Assembly (NCBI RefSeq): GCF_000315625.1
Contig: NW_005434650.1
Coordinates: 744,512 to 808,511, forward strand
Length of the DNA stretch: 64,000 nt
Reading direction: 5' to 3'
Origin: Guillardia theta CCMP2712
Lineage: Eukaryota > Cryptophyceae > Pyrenomonadales > Geminigeraceae
Shown here: positions 31,622 to 46,172 of the stretch, piece by piece
Position numbering within the stretch: position 1 is the first letter of the stretch
Layout of the letters: each line of letters opens with the position of its first letter
The notes under the pieces: generated by a model
What the model saw: only the letters and a program-made list of their open reading frames with translations
Told to the model about the DNA's origin: nothing
The model's database searches: none
Program-made: the position numbers and the translations under genes

Positions 31622-32994
31622 CTAGACAAGTCCAGCAACGTAATAGCTTGAAGGCTCAATTCTGCGCACAGCATTTGCCTCACCATCAACGATTTGCATG
31701 AGAACATCAGTGTGGCTCAAGGATCTGCAGTTGTTACAAGCTGCAACATATGATTGAAGGGACGAAGAATCCAAATGATTTCCCCAAAGGAAAAGTGTCT
31801 GCAATGAAGTGACATCAGCACCAATTGCTTTTTGCAGGTGCAAACACTACCTTGAGCTTCGTGCTGTGAGCGACGGCGATCGACAAGGCTTCGATTCCAC
31901 GTGACGCAATCTCGTTGTAAGAAATATCGAGCTCTACGACGCTGCTGACCGGAAGAGCTTGTGCAAGAGCCTCGCAGCCTCGATCGCATAGTTGATTGCA
32001 CGAAAGCTTCAACCTGCAGCATGTTAATTCGTCAAACATTCCAAGGCAACATTTACCGAATCAAGTTCTGGTCTTTCTTCAACAGATTGTGAATGTGATT
32101 TCCGGATATTTCAGTGAGCCTGTTGCTCGACAAGTCTAATTCCGTTAGTGTTTGATTCAGCATCAAATTGTCGCACAGCAGGAAACATCCATGATCTCTC
32201 AGCCCAGCATTCTTGATGGAGAGGGACTTGAGACTCTTGTTGATTTTCAGTCCGGTAGCAAGGTGATAGATGCTTTCTTCTTGACAGCTGAAAAGAATGG
32301 GCCGGTCGACGTTCAAAGAAGTGATGCTGTTGTTCTGTGCTAAAGCCTTCCCCAACATCGTGAAAGTCTGATGTCCAAGATCCATACAACCAAGACTTAT
32401 TGTGCGAATAGAAGTGTTGCGAGCTAGATTCTCTACCAAGATCAAGCCGCCTTTATCTTCGATTTTGTTTCCATCCAGAAAAAGGTGTGATAAGCTCTGG
32501 AGATTGTTCATGACATCCGCAATTCGCTTTGCACCCTCCACTCCAAAATTGTTATGAGAAAGACTAAGTGCAATCACATTGTCAAATTCCTGAAGATAGT
32601 CCATCAGAAGGCCGACACCATGATCAGATATGTTGTTCCAGCTCAAGTCAAGCTCTCGCAGTACTAAATCTCCTGCTTGTCTCATTCCTTTCAGGAGCGC
32701 CTCCAAGTCCCCATCGTCCAACCGTGTCGGGTACGCAATCTTCGAGTTTCCCTTCAAGATGAGGGAGGTAAGCTGAGTGTCACTAACCGCGATTTCATCA
32801 AGAAAGTCTACAACTGCTGAGTGCGGCCTCCTCTCTCCTCCCTCACAAGCCTCGATGTATCCCTGTCTCAGCGCTCCTGCCATTGCTGCCATATTGAGAT
32901 TCGCCGCCCGCGCAGCGCCCGCGACTGGCCCGCGACCGTTGATGGTAAGAGTGGGGATGTGGGGAATAGGGCGGGTTTTGGAGCCGGAGTTCAC
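31622..32994 (-). CDS. leucine-rich repeat protein (RNI-like, LRRC34-type)
   Basis: A fully resolved three-exon gene: 32057-32994, 31851-32013 and 31622-31798 (introns of 43 and 52 nt, GT-AG, frame preserved), 425 residues. It carries about nine ribonuclease-inhibitor-type repeats of the form L.ELDLSxNxIxDxG: LVLRELDLSWNNISDHG, VIALSLSHNNFGVEG, LSHLFLDGNKIEDKG, LTELDLSSNRLTEIS, LKLSCNQLCDRG, VVELDISYNEIASRG and TLFLWGNHLDSSS. No signal peptide, TM, kinase or NACHT part, so it is probably an intracellular interaction scaffold, inferred from the fold. Upstream (33030-33140) there are several CTAGG words like those before the collagen gene. Confidence 0.85.
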
Positions 32995-33212
32995 GGCCCC
33001 GGTTGTCGCGTACTACGGTACGGTCACCTAACTAGGCTCTCTCAGAGCCGGCGGCACCAGTAGCCGGGACTAGCTAGGATTTTATTCGCTGTTATGAACA
33101 ATTTTGAAAAAGACGAGAGAGGTCTAGGAAGAGCTAGGTTTATGCAGGATGGGAGTGATGGAGTTTTTCATCTGCATAGAGAAGTCAGTCACGGCCGCTC
33201 TCATAACAGTGC

Positions 33213-34745
33213 TTAAAAAGCTCGCACCAGGTCGATGGCTGATCGCACACGTTCAGCATGTTCACCAGACACGAGATGGCCGTCGGGAAGTGACTCAATC
33301 TTGATGCTTACATGCTTCTGCAGAAATTCGGTTAAGCCAGAGACGCTTCGATCACCCATGTAAGTCAAGGCTGTCTTGTTGTGAGCCGAGAACAAAGTGA
33401 TTGTGGGATAGCTGGTCAGGTTCAGGTAAGGCTCGGGGTCGTTGCTAGAGACATCGAACTCATAGAGCACCAGTGAATCGACATGTGCCATCGACACGGC
33501 GAGAGACCGATACGTCGGCTCGAGGAGGTTGCAAAATCCGCACCACCTCGTTCGAAAATTGACAAGAACATCTTTAGCCGGGTCCATCACGCGGCCACGA
33601 AATTCCTTTGCCACAAGAGTGTACACAGGTCCGTCCTCGTGAAGAGGCGCATCCGCCGATCGCAACGTTGGACTGACTTGATGCGCAAAGACCCTCTGGA
33701 CGAAGTCGAAGATGAGGTCTTCTCGGAGAGGCTGATTGCGGGGAAACACGTAATGAGACTCATTCTTGATGTCGACAAAGACGAGTGAGGGAATTGTCCT
33801 GGGCGGAATGCCCATTTTCAAGGCCAGCTGTTGATATCTGATCCCATCAAGAGTGGCAACATTCAATGAACCCTTGAAATGTGCGGCAGTCTTGTACAGG
33901 GCAACTTGCAGCTTGTCTGACCTGGCAGAATCATCGCGGTAGAGGATCAACGCGGGGATGCCCGATCCCAACTTAGAATAATAGTTATCTTGAGTGAGAG
34001 GTTCAATCAGCGGAACTGCCCACTCCGATACCCACAACCCGAACTTCATCACAAGAGATTCTGCGTCACTAGACTGTTCTTGCTGCCATGTCACAGAATC
34101 CTGCTGTTGACGAAGAATAATGTATGAAGGAAGCGTTGAGATCCCCAAGATGTTGTGGATCCCTACATTGGTGATGTATACAAAGCTCAATTGGTCCTTT
34201 AGATTCCTCGCGGTCACCAGAAAGTGTTCACCGATGTCGTTGGCATCTTGCACAAATGCAGCTACCACCACCTGCTCCCTTTCCAGCATATCCACTAAAT
34301 GTACAATTTTCCAGACACTGTTTACATCATCGTCCATCATTCTTCTGCAGTATTTCACCATTTCGTCAGCTGTAGCTCGGTGCAGGTATTCATATGCTTG
34401 CCCCTTTTGAAAGAAGAGCAGTGTAGGATGATATGTGATCTCGTTCTGTTGGCAAATATTCGCTCCATCAGCTGTGCTGCAGTCTACTCGGGCAAACATC
34501 GGACTTCCACCCATAACTGCTGCTGCTCGACGAAACTCAGACCGGAGACGACGGGAATGTCCGCACCAAGGAAGGAAAAATTCAACGAAGAGGCCGGTAT
34601 CGTTGTACTTATCTAGGTACTCGGGCATGCTAGTTGCGTCCAAAATTTTACTTCCTGGAGAATCTTGCCATTCCTGTTCCTCGCTTCCGAACAAACCGAC
34701 ACCATACGTGAACATCAAAACAATGGTCGCAGTAGGGAATCTCAT
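33213..34745 (-). CDS. PDI-like protein with two terminal thioredoxin domains
   Basis: A single-exon protein of about 510 residues from the ATG at 34745, chosen because it begins an ER-type signal peptide (MRFPTATIVLMFTYGVGLFG); an in-frame ATG at 34835 would add 30 residues. The a domain has VEFFLPWCGHSRRLRSEF and the a' domain NFRTRWCGFCNLLEPTYRSLA, separated by two redox-inactive b-type domains. The first active site reads CGHS instead of CGHC, so only the nucleophilic Cys remains; the second is CGFC. No KDEL-type tail is present (ends IDLVRAF). Expected in the secretory pathway, forming or reducing disulfides. Divergent from the EF-hand gene across 613 nt. Confidence 0.82.
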   Translation of the reverse strand: MRFPTATIVLMFTYGVGLFGSEEQEWQDSPGSKILDATSMPEYLDKYNDTGLFVEFFLPWCGHSRRLRSEFRRAAAVMGGSPMFARVDCSTADGANICQQNEITYHPTLLFFQKGQAYEYLHRATADEMVKYCRRMMDDDVNSVWKIVHLVDMLEREQVVVAAFVQDANDIGEHFLVTARNLKDQLSFVYITNVGIHNILGISTLPSYIILRQQQDSVTWQQEQSSDAESLVMKFGLWVSEWAVPLIEPLTQDNYYSKLGSGIPALILYRDDSARSDKLQVALYKTAAHFKGSLNVATLDGIRYQQLALKMGIPPRTIPSLVFVDIKNESHYVFPRNQPLREDLIFDFVQRVFAHQVSPTLRSADAPLHEDGPVYTLVAKEFRGRVMDPAKDVLVNFRTRWCGFCNLLEPTYRSLAVSMAHVDSLVLYEFDVSSNDPEPYLNLTSYPTITLFSAHNKTALTYMGDRSVSGLTEFLQKHVSIKIESLPDGHLVSGEHAERVRSAIDLVRAF

Positions 34746-35358
34746 ATTGGGTATCGCCTTGTCACGAAAATACGAAAGGTTTATGGAAGAACCGTGGAAG
34801 GCGGCATGTCCAAGAAATCCTGTAAAACCCAACATGGATTAATTGACAAACAAGATATACAATCTAGAGTTACAAAGAGACCATCCATTTGCTCCTTCAG
34901 CACTTTGACCAACCCCTTAACTGCATCTGTTTGTTTTGAGGGGTTCCTTGTCCCGATAAGCTACTTTACTTGCTATCCTGTTCATCCACCGGAACCTTTA
35001 TTCACTCTCTGCCCGATTCGATTCCACGCTCTTTCTCAATGACTCGCTTAATCTCTGAGCTTTACTGCCATTCCATTTCCTCCTGTTATCCACGTCCGTT
35101 GCGCAGGAACTACAATCACCTATTAACTTTCTTCTTCCCTCCTCTCCTCCTCTCCTCCTCTCTCTCTTCCCCTCCACTCCTTCCCCGCCTTCATCTCCTC
35201 CTCTACCCTCTCCTCTCGTTCAGCGTTGGACATCAAAGGTCCTCACGCTTGGTGGCAGGTGGGATTTATTTGTTAATCTGGATTTAGGTGTTTAAATATG
35301 AATTAAGAACTTTTCGCTTTCAATTTCTTGAGTAAAATTTGTTTTCGGGGCGATCGGG
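34746..35358. other. divergent promoter region with pyrimidine tract
   Basis: Lies between the PDI-like gene (-) and the EF-hand gene (+). A CT-rich stretch at about 35130-35220 stands some 150 bp before the + start, and 35280-35340 is AT-rich. No coding signal beyond the possible N-terminal extension of the PDI gene. Confidence 0.5.
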
Positions 35359-38300
35359 ATGGCGGGGAGGAGTGGGAGGAAGGGCGATCCTGTGAAGAGG
35401 GTGCGGGAGATCATCTTCCACAACTACCCCGATGGCTACGAAGCCTTTGCCGACATGGATGCCGATCACGATGGTAAGATCAGTCTGCAGGACTTTGTAG
35501 GGAAGGTCAAGGAGCTCGAGTGGGGCGACGACATCTCTACGGACGATCTCGACATCGTGTATCATGCCTGCAAGGTCGATCAAGACGGGCTCGTCTCTCT
35601 CAAAGACTTCCTCACCTTGCTCAATGCCCAATCGACCTCAGCTGTCAAGTCTTCAGGCAGATCTTTCGAAGAGGTACTGCTGGCTCCCTGCATCATTCCC
35701 TGACGAGGTCCTTCAGGTGCTCCTTGAATGTAAAGACGAACATGGCGCGCAAAAGTTTGTTTCTGTTCCAGCGAGTGTGACATGGCCTGAGCTTCTGCAG
35801 AAACTTAAGAAGAAATACAGCAGGCCTGTCACATTCATGTACGAAGCTGACGGTAACCCCTACACGGTGAAATCAGAGCGAGATCTGAAGCAATGCTGGG
35901 ACTCCGTGGAAGAAGCATTCACAAAGCTCAAGGCAGGATCAGGCATCTCAGCTCATCTAGAAGCTTTCATTGTCGACCTGGACCCCTCAATCTTCAATGC
36001 TAGCACAAAATCTGCTCCGAGCGCTCAAAAACCGGCCATTGCCGCCCGTCGTTCTGTCCTGCCACCCAAGCGAGTGAGCATGAAAGGGAACGATATAGAT
36101 GAGGTAGAGAAGAGCAAAGATGCTACTTCTCGGAGAATGGCCTTGATGCAAGACTTTGAAAGCAAGCATCAGTGGATCGATGAGATGATGAAGAAGATCG
36201 GGGGAGTAGAGCAAGAACCAGTCGGGCTGAGAGACAAGTGGGATCGGCTCATGAAAGCCTGCAAGACATTGGACACGAAGCGAGAAGGTCTCTTATCTCA
36301 CGACACTTTCCGAAAGGCTTTGCTTGCTGTGGAGCCAAACTTGACCAAGCAGCAGATCCAGTGGTTCATTCATGATGCTGATCCATCTGAGAATGGACGA
36401 GTGCCCTACGAACGATATTGTTCACAGAAGATTCAAGGAAACGCCATCTCACAACAAAACGACGTACAAGAATTGGCTGTGCAAGACATGGAGCAGAGAA
36501 TCTCTGAAGCCTTGAGGCATCGCTACAAGTCGCTACCAGTATCTTTCAGAAAGATGGATGCTGACGGCGACGGATACATCTCAAAGAGTGAATTGAAACA
36601 GGTGATTGAAGAGAAGCTGGATATCAAGATTCCAAACAGGATGTTTGAGGAGGTTTTCAGACGCATGGATACCAAGGGTGATGGGAGTATCGACTATCAA
36701 GAGTTTCTCGAGCATTTCCATTCGGCAGCAGAGATCAAAGTTGATGTCGACGGAAGTTGCGATTCCATGTCCGTGTATGAAATCTGCAAGCTGTTGCTGA
36801 ACATATATGGGTCCACGGCTGAAGCCTTCAGAGAGCTGAATGTCGGTGGAAACGGGAGAGTCACTCGAGATGAGCTGTTCGAAGGTCTTCGGAGAGTTGG
36901 AGCGAGGATGAGTCTGAGGCGGATAGATCAAATCATATCTGAGATTACCAACGATCAAGGCAAATTCATGAATTACAAGCATTTTCTCAAGGCGATGTCT
37001 ACGGTGAAAATGTCAGATGCAAGAGCGGTCGGACAAGACGAGTCTCTCAAGGAAGAAGCAATGATCCGAGACGCGATCCGAGAATCGTTTTCAGACGCCA
37101 AACAAGCATTTCACTCGTTTGACAAGGATAAAGATGGTCGCCTCTCACAAAAAGAATTCTTTGATGGTCTGGATAGAATCTTTCAGCATGAGCCTCTCAA
37201 CAATCTCTTGAAAAATCGATTGTTCAAGAGAACTGATTTGGACGGAGATGGTTTCTTGGCATATCATGAGTTCTTGACAAGGTTTGGGGTGAAGCCCGTT
37301 CTGCGAATCACGCAAGGATTTGAAAGGAAAGTGTCTGACGCGCTCAAGAAACATTATTCAGATTCTTTGCACAAAGCCTTTGTAGACATGGACGAAGATA
37401 AAGACGGGATACTGCGGAAAGAAGAATTCAAACATGGAATCCAGAAATATCTGCGAATGCAGGATGCAAAAGACGAAGACATTGAGTCTATGTTCCACAC
37501 TGCTGACAATCGTGAGCTCATTATGGACTTCCATGAGTTTGTCGTTCGCTTTGGCATCGATTACAAGAGTGAGGGTCGCTGGGTTTTCACTAGTGACACA
37601 AAGAGCAAAGATCAACACAAGGTCCCCGAGAGAGTAAAGATTTTTCGTCGTAACATGCCGCCTTCCAAGTGGTACGGCCGAGGAGGAGTGATGGCTATCC
37701 TTGCCAATTTCTGTCAGAGAGGAACGCTACGCAGGAAACTGAGCCTCCTCGCCGAGCGGTGTCAAGAGCTGGACAGCCAGGGCTCGGGGCTGATTGCTGT
37801 CGATGGTTTCACTTCCATGGTCACCACTGTCGAGCCGAAATTCGTGCAGAGCATCGTGCAGTGGCTGTTGCAGTATGTGGAAGCAAAGGCGATGATATCG
37901 GGATCAAACATCAACTACTTGAAGGTGCTGAAGCATCTTGAAGAGGAGCATATCTTCCTAGAATTCATGGACTTGAAAGCCTTTGGCATGGCGCTGAGGA
38001 ATGGTCTGAATATGAGCTCCCTTACTGCTGATGAAATTCTTTTGCTGTCAGGGAAGACAGAATCAAACACATGGTGGGACAAGCAGGCGCAAGCTGTGAA
38101 CCTTTACTTGTTCTGGAAAGATTTCTTGATCAAAGACTTCAAGCTGGAGTTCTCGCTCTTCCGCGCTCTCCTCTACGAGAATCACTGGCAAGAATTCAAG
38201 GCTGCCTTCGAATCTTTCGACATCTCCTCCAAGACACAGACCCTCATCTCTAGGACTGATTTTGTCCTTGCGCTAGATCGCCTGGTCGCAGACGGCATTA

Positions 38301-41300
38301 TTGACAAGGCAGAGAAGCAAGATATCTGGAGCATTACATTGAGGGACGATCAGTTTATCAAGGAAGGACCCAGCATTGGCTACATCGACTTCTTTCACGG
38401 CTTCTTGAACTTCTACATCCCAGACGAGATCGAGTTGTACCGGTTGATCTTCCCTTGCTGGGAAGAGTGTGCGATGAAGTTCGAGAAGCTTTCGCATCAC
38501 TTCCTTCCGTTCAGGAAGTTTCATGACCTGTCGCGACAGTTTCACCTTGAAAAGCCGCTGTCCTACCAGCAAGTCGAGTACCTCATCGACGTCCTCGACG
38601 TCAACGGCGACAACCGGGTAAGTTGACGTCGATGTCGTCGAGCCGCTGATGGCGCACAGGTGTCGTTGGAAGAGTTCAAGATGCGGTTTGCGCGAGAGGA
38701 GATGAACCTGATGGAAGTCTTCCGGTACAGGTGGTTTGACATCCTCCAGTTCCTCGCCAAGAAGAACATCGAGAACAAGACCAACTCCCTCGATATCCCT
38801 AAGACTCTGTTTCGTGAATGGCTGGTGCAGGCGCACGAGTCGGGAATTATGCAGGTGATGCAGTTTCACCTGGAGGAGAAGGAAGTCTCGAGAATGAGCA
38901 ACGACATCCCTCCTTCCTGCCTCAACATCAACGCTGACGTTGTGGCAACCAAGTGGATCTCAAGGTTTTGCAAGGAGTACTACCAAGTGCATTCTGGGTT
39001 TGTGGGGAATCACGCCGAGTACAAGAGGCCCAAGTGGGATGTTGTCATCTCCCACTTTGAAAGCCTGGACAAGACTGAGAATCGACAGGTTCACAGCATG
39101 CACGAAGGTGTTTGTCATGTTTGCTCCTCGCGCACGTGTTTCTGGAGGACGCGAGAGAGGTCTTGGGTGACGTGGGAGGAATTCGTGAAGACGCTGTTGA
39201 GGTCGGGAATCCACATGGAGCCTCAGCACGTGCAGAAGCTTCTCGAGCACCTTGATCCCGACCTGCACGGCATCGTGGACTGGCGATCCTTTGTGGAAGG
39301 AAGGCTGTTCATGAAGGAGCGAGATGGTCTGCAGACTATGAAGAGCATCGCCGGAGGGTTCCAGGAGAAGGATTGGCAGCTGACGAACCCGTGCTCGCCC
39401 CCCTACTTCTTGGACGGCCAACTGTTCTTGCTGACCCGAACCGTCTTGACCCGACACTGGCGGAAAATCTTCGACGCGTGTAACGAAGAAAAGAAGAGGA
39501 GTCTGAAGAAGCGCGAGAGCGTCGCCAATGAAGGGATGAAGGAAGGGATGCTTACTATGGAAACCTTCGTCGACATCCTGAGTAAGGTGTTGACTGCTGC
39601 TATGCAGGATGAAAAGGAGAATAGAGAGTTTCTCTCGAAACTCCTGCTTGCGTTTGAGACCTTGCGTGAGAATAAGTTTCAGAGAACTTTCACAGTCCTC
39701 TCACGAAGCGATTCTCACTTGGCAGTGATGGACGATTACTTGCAGAGCTTCTCGGATGAGACCTCGCCCAGACCGCTCTCTCACATCGACTTCATCGCCT
39801 TCTGTAAAAACTTTTCGCAAGGAACTTTTGGTGTCCACGAAATCTTCGAGGCGAAGTGGCAGGCGATCTATAGTCTCTTCATGAAGTGCGACAGAGGTGG
39901 CTTGGGATGCGCCCCCAAGTCAGAGATGGTAGCTAGAATCTTGTGAAGGTGCCAACACTGATGGTCTTTTCTTGACAGCTGGACGTTCTCTCGGCCGCGA
40001 ACCTGGGTCTCGACTCCTCGATGCTGCAGTTCCTCTTCAGAGACGACGATGACATATGGTGCAGCGATTCACCACACGGACACGACGAGCGATCATCGCA
40101 CATCAAGTATGACAATCTGTGCTGGCGGTTTGCCAAGATGAACATTCAGAAGAAGTTTCACAGCAGATGTTTGACGATGCTCAAGGAATTTCGCAAGGTC
40201 GACAAGGAAGAGGCTCTGCTGGTGTCACAAGAGCAGTTTTCGAGAGCTCTTACCTCAGTCTCAGTTGGCTTCACTCAGCTCGAGGTTAACCTTGTCTGGC
40301 ACTTCTTGCCCAAGACGGACGATCGATGTTCCTATCATGAACTGCTGCGAGGAGGCTTCGCCATCATCCCCGCAAATCCCGCGGTCTACGAGCTCTGGCT
40401 GGCGATTGAGGGCAAGTGGGAGGAGGTGGCGGAGCAGTTCTTGTCGTTCGATGTGAACTACGACGGGGCGGTGACCGGGAAGGAGTTTGAGAGCGGCATC
40501 CTTGCAGTCATGAAGGAAGGGATTCTTGGAGAACAGTTCGCGCTGGTGGATCGCGTCAGGCCTGCGGTGCAGAGTGTCGTGTCTGAGCTCGTAGATTCAA
40601 ATGGAGATCTGGTCAATCTCGACGACTTGATCTGGACGCTCGCGGTGCCGCATGTGCGGAAGGTTCTTCCTGCCAAGGCTTCGCAGATCTACGACACGAT
40701 CAGCATGGAATGCAGGAATGTGATGCTCAGAGGAGCGAACAAGAGCAGAGGAGAAGCGCTGGGCATGACGGTTGGGACCATTTCCCGCGCTGTCTGTGAA
40801 GGGAAACTGAAGAGAATCTTTGAGGGCACCGGGCTGAGTGCGCTATGCATCCGCCTGATCGTGAACAGAATGGACCCTTCCTTCCTCAATGGCCAGCGGC
40901 TGTCCGAGGGAGCCATCACGGAGGAGAGCGCGTGCAAAGCTCTCAGGGAGATCGTACAGGATGAAGTCAGCGAGGAGGAAGCAGCCAAGTTTCAACTCAC
41001 GCTGTGCAGCCTGCTGGCTGATTTCGAGTCCTTGAAGTGGGAAACGTGGAGAGAGAAGGGACAAGGGAGAAGCGCATTCAAGGAGTTCGAAGGAATGTGT
41101 GTCGGGCAAGGCTCAGATGTCATCGCAAGGCCGGAGACAAACAGGCAGCATATGAAAAACGTCTTCTCTTCCCCCGTCGATTTCCTCCCGCTTGGGCTGC
41201 GACCTTCTCATGCCTTAGAAAAGCTTTACGAGGATCGCAGGGACAGAGTGTATCACTCGAGCGCATGGCAGGCGTTCTGGCAGGGCACGTCGGGAGGGTC

Positions 41301-41771
41301 TGAGCGACCGATGGAGAAGAACTTGAAAATGAACGTGGAGGAGCTGAAGGTGATGCGGAATAAGGCACATCTTCTGCACTGACCTTATTGTATCTCGCAG
41401 AAGAAAATCCGGAGGATACTGTTTCTTCGCTTCGACTCCATTGAGGTTGCCTCCTCCGCCTCCTCCCTCCTGCTGTTGACATGCCGAGCAGGCAGCTTTC
41501 CATTCTCTCGATGCTGATGGGAACGGGCTCATAACCGAGGCTGAGTTCATCAAGGGCCTCAACGACCTCCGAGAGGGTCTGAGCATGCAAGAGATCAACC
41601 ATCTCTGGCGGTTGGAGGTGCCCAGGTTGTGAAGGAGGTGGAGGAAGGAGCCGCTCAGTTGCTGACCTCGTGCACAGAGGAAACTTCTTGGGGTATAACG
41701 ACTTCCTTTCCAAGTACGGTACTCATGTGACCGACGTGTCGGGAGTGGCAGAGATGCGGGAGAGAAGGTGA
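35359..41771 (+). CDS. giant EF-hand repeat protein with PB1-like domain (2042 residues)
   Basis: A resolved seven-exon model with continuous frame: 35359-35673, 35717-38617, 38660-39928, 39979-41349, 41401-41445, 41492-41625 and 41678-41771; introns of 42-52 nt. Exon 1 carries two EF-hands (DADHDGKISLQD, DQDGLVSLKD). Residues about 106-165 look like a PB1 domain (KFVSVPASVTWPELLQKLKK, then EADGNPYTVKSERDL, an OPCA-like acidic loop). Canonical EF loops follow, including DADGDGYISKSE, DTKGDGSIDYQE, DKDKDGRLSQKE, DLDGDGFLAYHE, DEDKDGILRKEE, DVNGDNRVSLEE and DVNYDGAVTGKE, ending with DADGNGLITEAE. Many further EF-like units have lost acidic residues. No TM, kinase or protease part was seen. It probably binds many Ca ions and a PB1 partner; centrin/caltractin-like scaffolding is a guess. 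Length is unusual. Confidence 0.85.
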
Positions 41772-43805
41772 GGGTTACAATGACTGAAGGAGCCTTGACT
41801 TGGATGCGTGTCAGCGGAGTGTACGGAAAGTTGAAGCAGGCAAGAGGGGAGGCATGAAATTCTTGTACATGTCGGATCATGTAAATAAAGTGAGATGTGA
41901 ACTAAACCACCGGCTTTGCAACACAGCAATCACACTTTCTGTTCTGCTCGTTTTCATCATCAATCTAATGTCAACAGGTATGAAGGCAGAAGTTAGATGC
42001 TGCTAAGAGGATGTCCCTGCTCGAACGAGAAGGTTCCCTCCGCGTGATACCTCTGAGTAGCTCCAGCAGAAGCCATGTGCTCGGACGCGGGGAGCTGGGT
42101 GAACCAATCCCAATGGGCATCCCAGTTCTGTTATAGCAGATATGTCAAGGCAATAAACAAGAGATCTTGCACATGAACTCAAAGCCCTCAATAAATGGCA
42201 TCAAACCTAGACGAGGTAAAGGGAATCTTTCTTCTTCTTGACTACGGTATCTGTTCTACATTATCCTGAATCTTCAACCACCAAGAAAAGCCTGAAAGAT
42301 ATGGACACACAAGCCAACTTGCACTCGCTGTTTCAACAAAGTCTCTGAAATCACCAGGTCGAAATCGCACCAATAATCAATCCGTATCATATGGCCATAG
42401 AAACCTCCATAGATAAAAAAACACTTCATCTCATTATTCTCATTATCTCATCTGGGTTTAATTTCTATTCTGCTCTTTCATGGCCTAGCTTCATCTTGCA
42501 CAGTATCATCGTCCTTTTTCCCCTTCACTCGCATCTCTCCTCCTAGTCTCATCATCTCCCCTTCCCTCCTCACTCAGATTTCTCTTCACGACTTGTTCTC
42601 TCACCTTGGGCACTCCCGGCCTAGCGTTCGCCGGCAGCCATCCTGATGACTGCAACGCGTCTGTCAACCTCTCCAACACCATCGCGGCTCTTCGTTTGAG
42701 CTCTACCCCACCCTTCCCGCAATCACATTTTCCCTTCTCACCAGGACCCTACCCAATTTTTACTATCATGCTTTGGCATCTTCTCGGGGGTACTTTTGCT
42801 ACCCACCCCTTGGTATGGCCAATGGCTTCTCAGAGAATTGTTTCACCGGGCACTGGCCTGCAGACCTTCAGGAAGAAAACCTGTGAAACCTGGACGCACA
42901 ACTAGCATTTTAAAGGCGTATCCTTTTAAAAATTCAACGGCAAATGATCTACCCATGACACCCCTGGTAATACCCAAACTCTTAGGTTATAAGGTACCGG
43001 TACTAATAGAAATAAAGGTACCATGTTGATCTTGACTTTTAGAGTTTTTGACTTGTAACGCATTACCACAAGAGACCCTATAAGTAAAGTAAGATTATAG
43101 TGGTACACATCAAAAAATTAACGCCGCTTAGCTACCTTTCGCAGATTTAGGCTAAATCTACAGAACAGCAGGTAAAACTAACAGGAAAGCATCTAAAATA
43201 GGTTGAAAGATTGTTACTTTCACCAGATTTGTCTGCCCCACGGCGGTTGACGGCAATGTCCATGAGCAGTGTGGTGGGAAGAGATAGCGGGAAGAGATAG
43301 CAGGAGCAGATCAGAGATCAGAGAAGAGAAGAATGGATATGAGAAGCGAAGAGTGGAAAAATAGAGGTGATATCGTGCAAGATATGGAAGAGAGTGAAAG
43401 ATAGATACGGTGAGAGCCACAACCATGGACTAAGACGATATATTTGTTGTTGGAACAAGGTATGCTTGACGTAAGATACATAAAGAACATAAAATATACT
43501 TGAGAGGGCAGAAGATCAAAATAAGAATCGCCTTTGGTGGATGATGAATCGAAAGGATGTTTGACAAGGTAACGATTTAGACCGAGAAAAAAGGATATCA
43601 CATCGAGAAAGGAAGAAGTTAGTGAAGCAGTCAAATCGAAATGTGAGTTTGCAATGTAGAACGGTGAATTTTCTTGAGTGCATGATTCATGCAACTGCAT
43701 TGTTAGTGAATTTGTTCCAACTACCATGGCATCTTGGAAAGTGAAATAACGGTTCAAACAGACTGTTGTGTGCCTGCGTTGGCACCTGTCCCCAAGAGGT
43801 TCAGG
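41772..43805. other. two-kilobase intergenic region without recognisable genes
   Basis: 41800-42600 is ordinary sequence with no sustained coding signal. 42690-43020 has CACCC runs mixed with GGTACC/GGTAC words, like the C-run segments elsewhere. 43030-43720 is AT-richer and includes the CDKL 5' flank. I see no RNA gene or conserved protein. Confidence 0.5.
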
Positions 43806-46048
<2,243 letters not shown>

Positions 46049-46172
46049 ATGTCGTCGTTATTGTTTCCTCTTGTTTGACCTTTTAATCTATCTGTGGCCT
46101 GCCGTTGTTGATGATTTGTATACTGGCGATGAATACATACTTGTTCTCGGATTGCTTGTCTCGGATTGCTTC

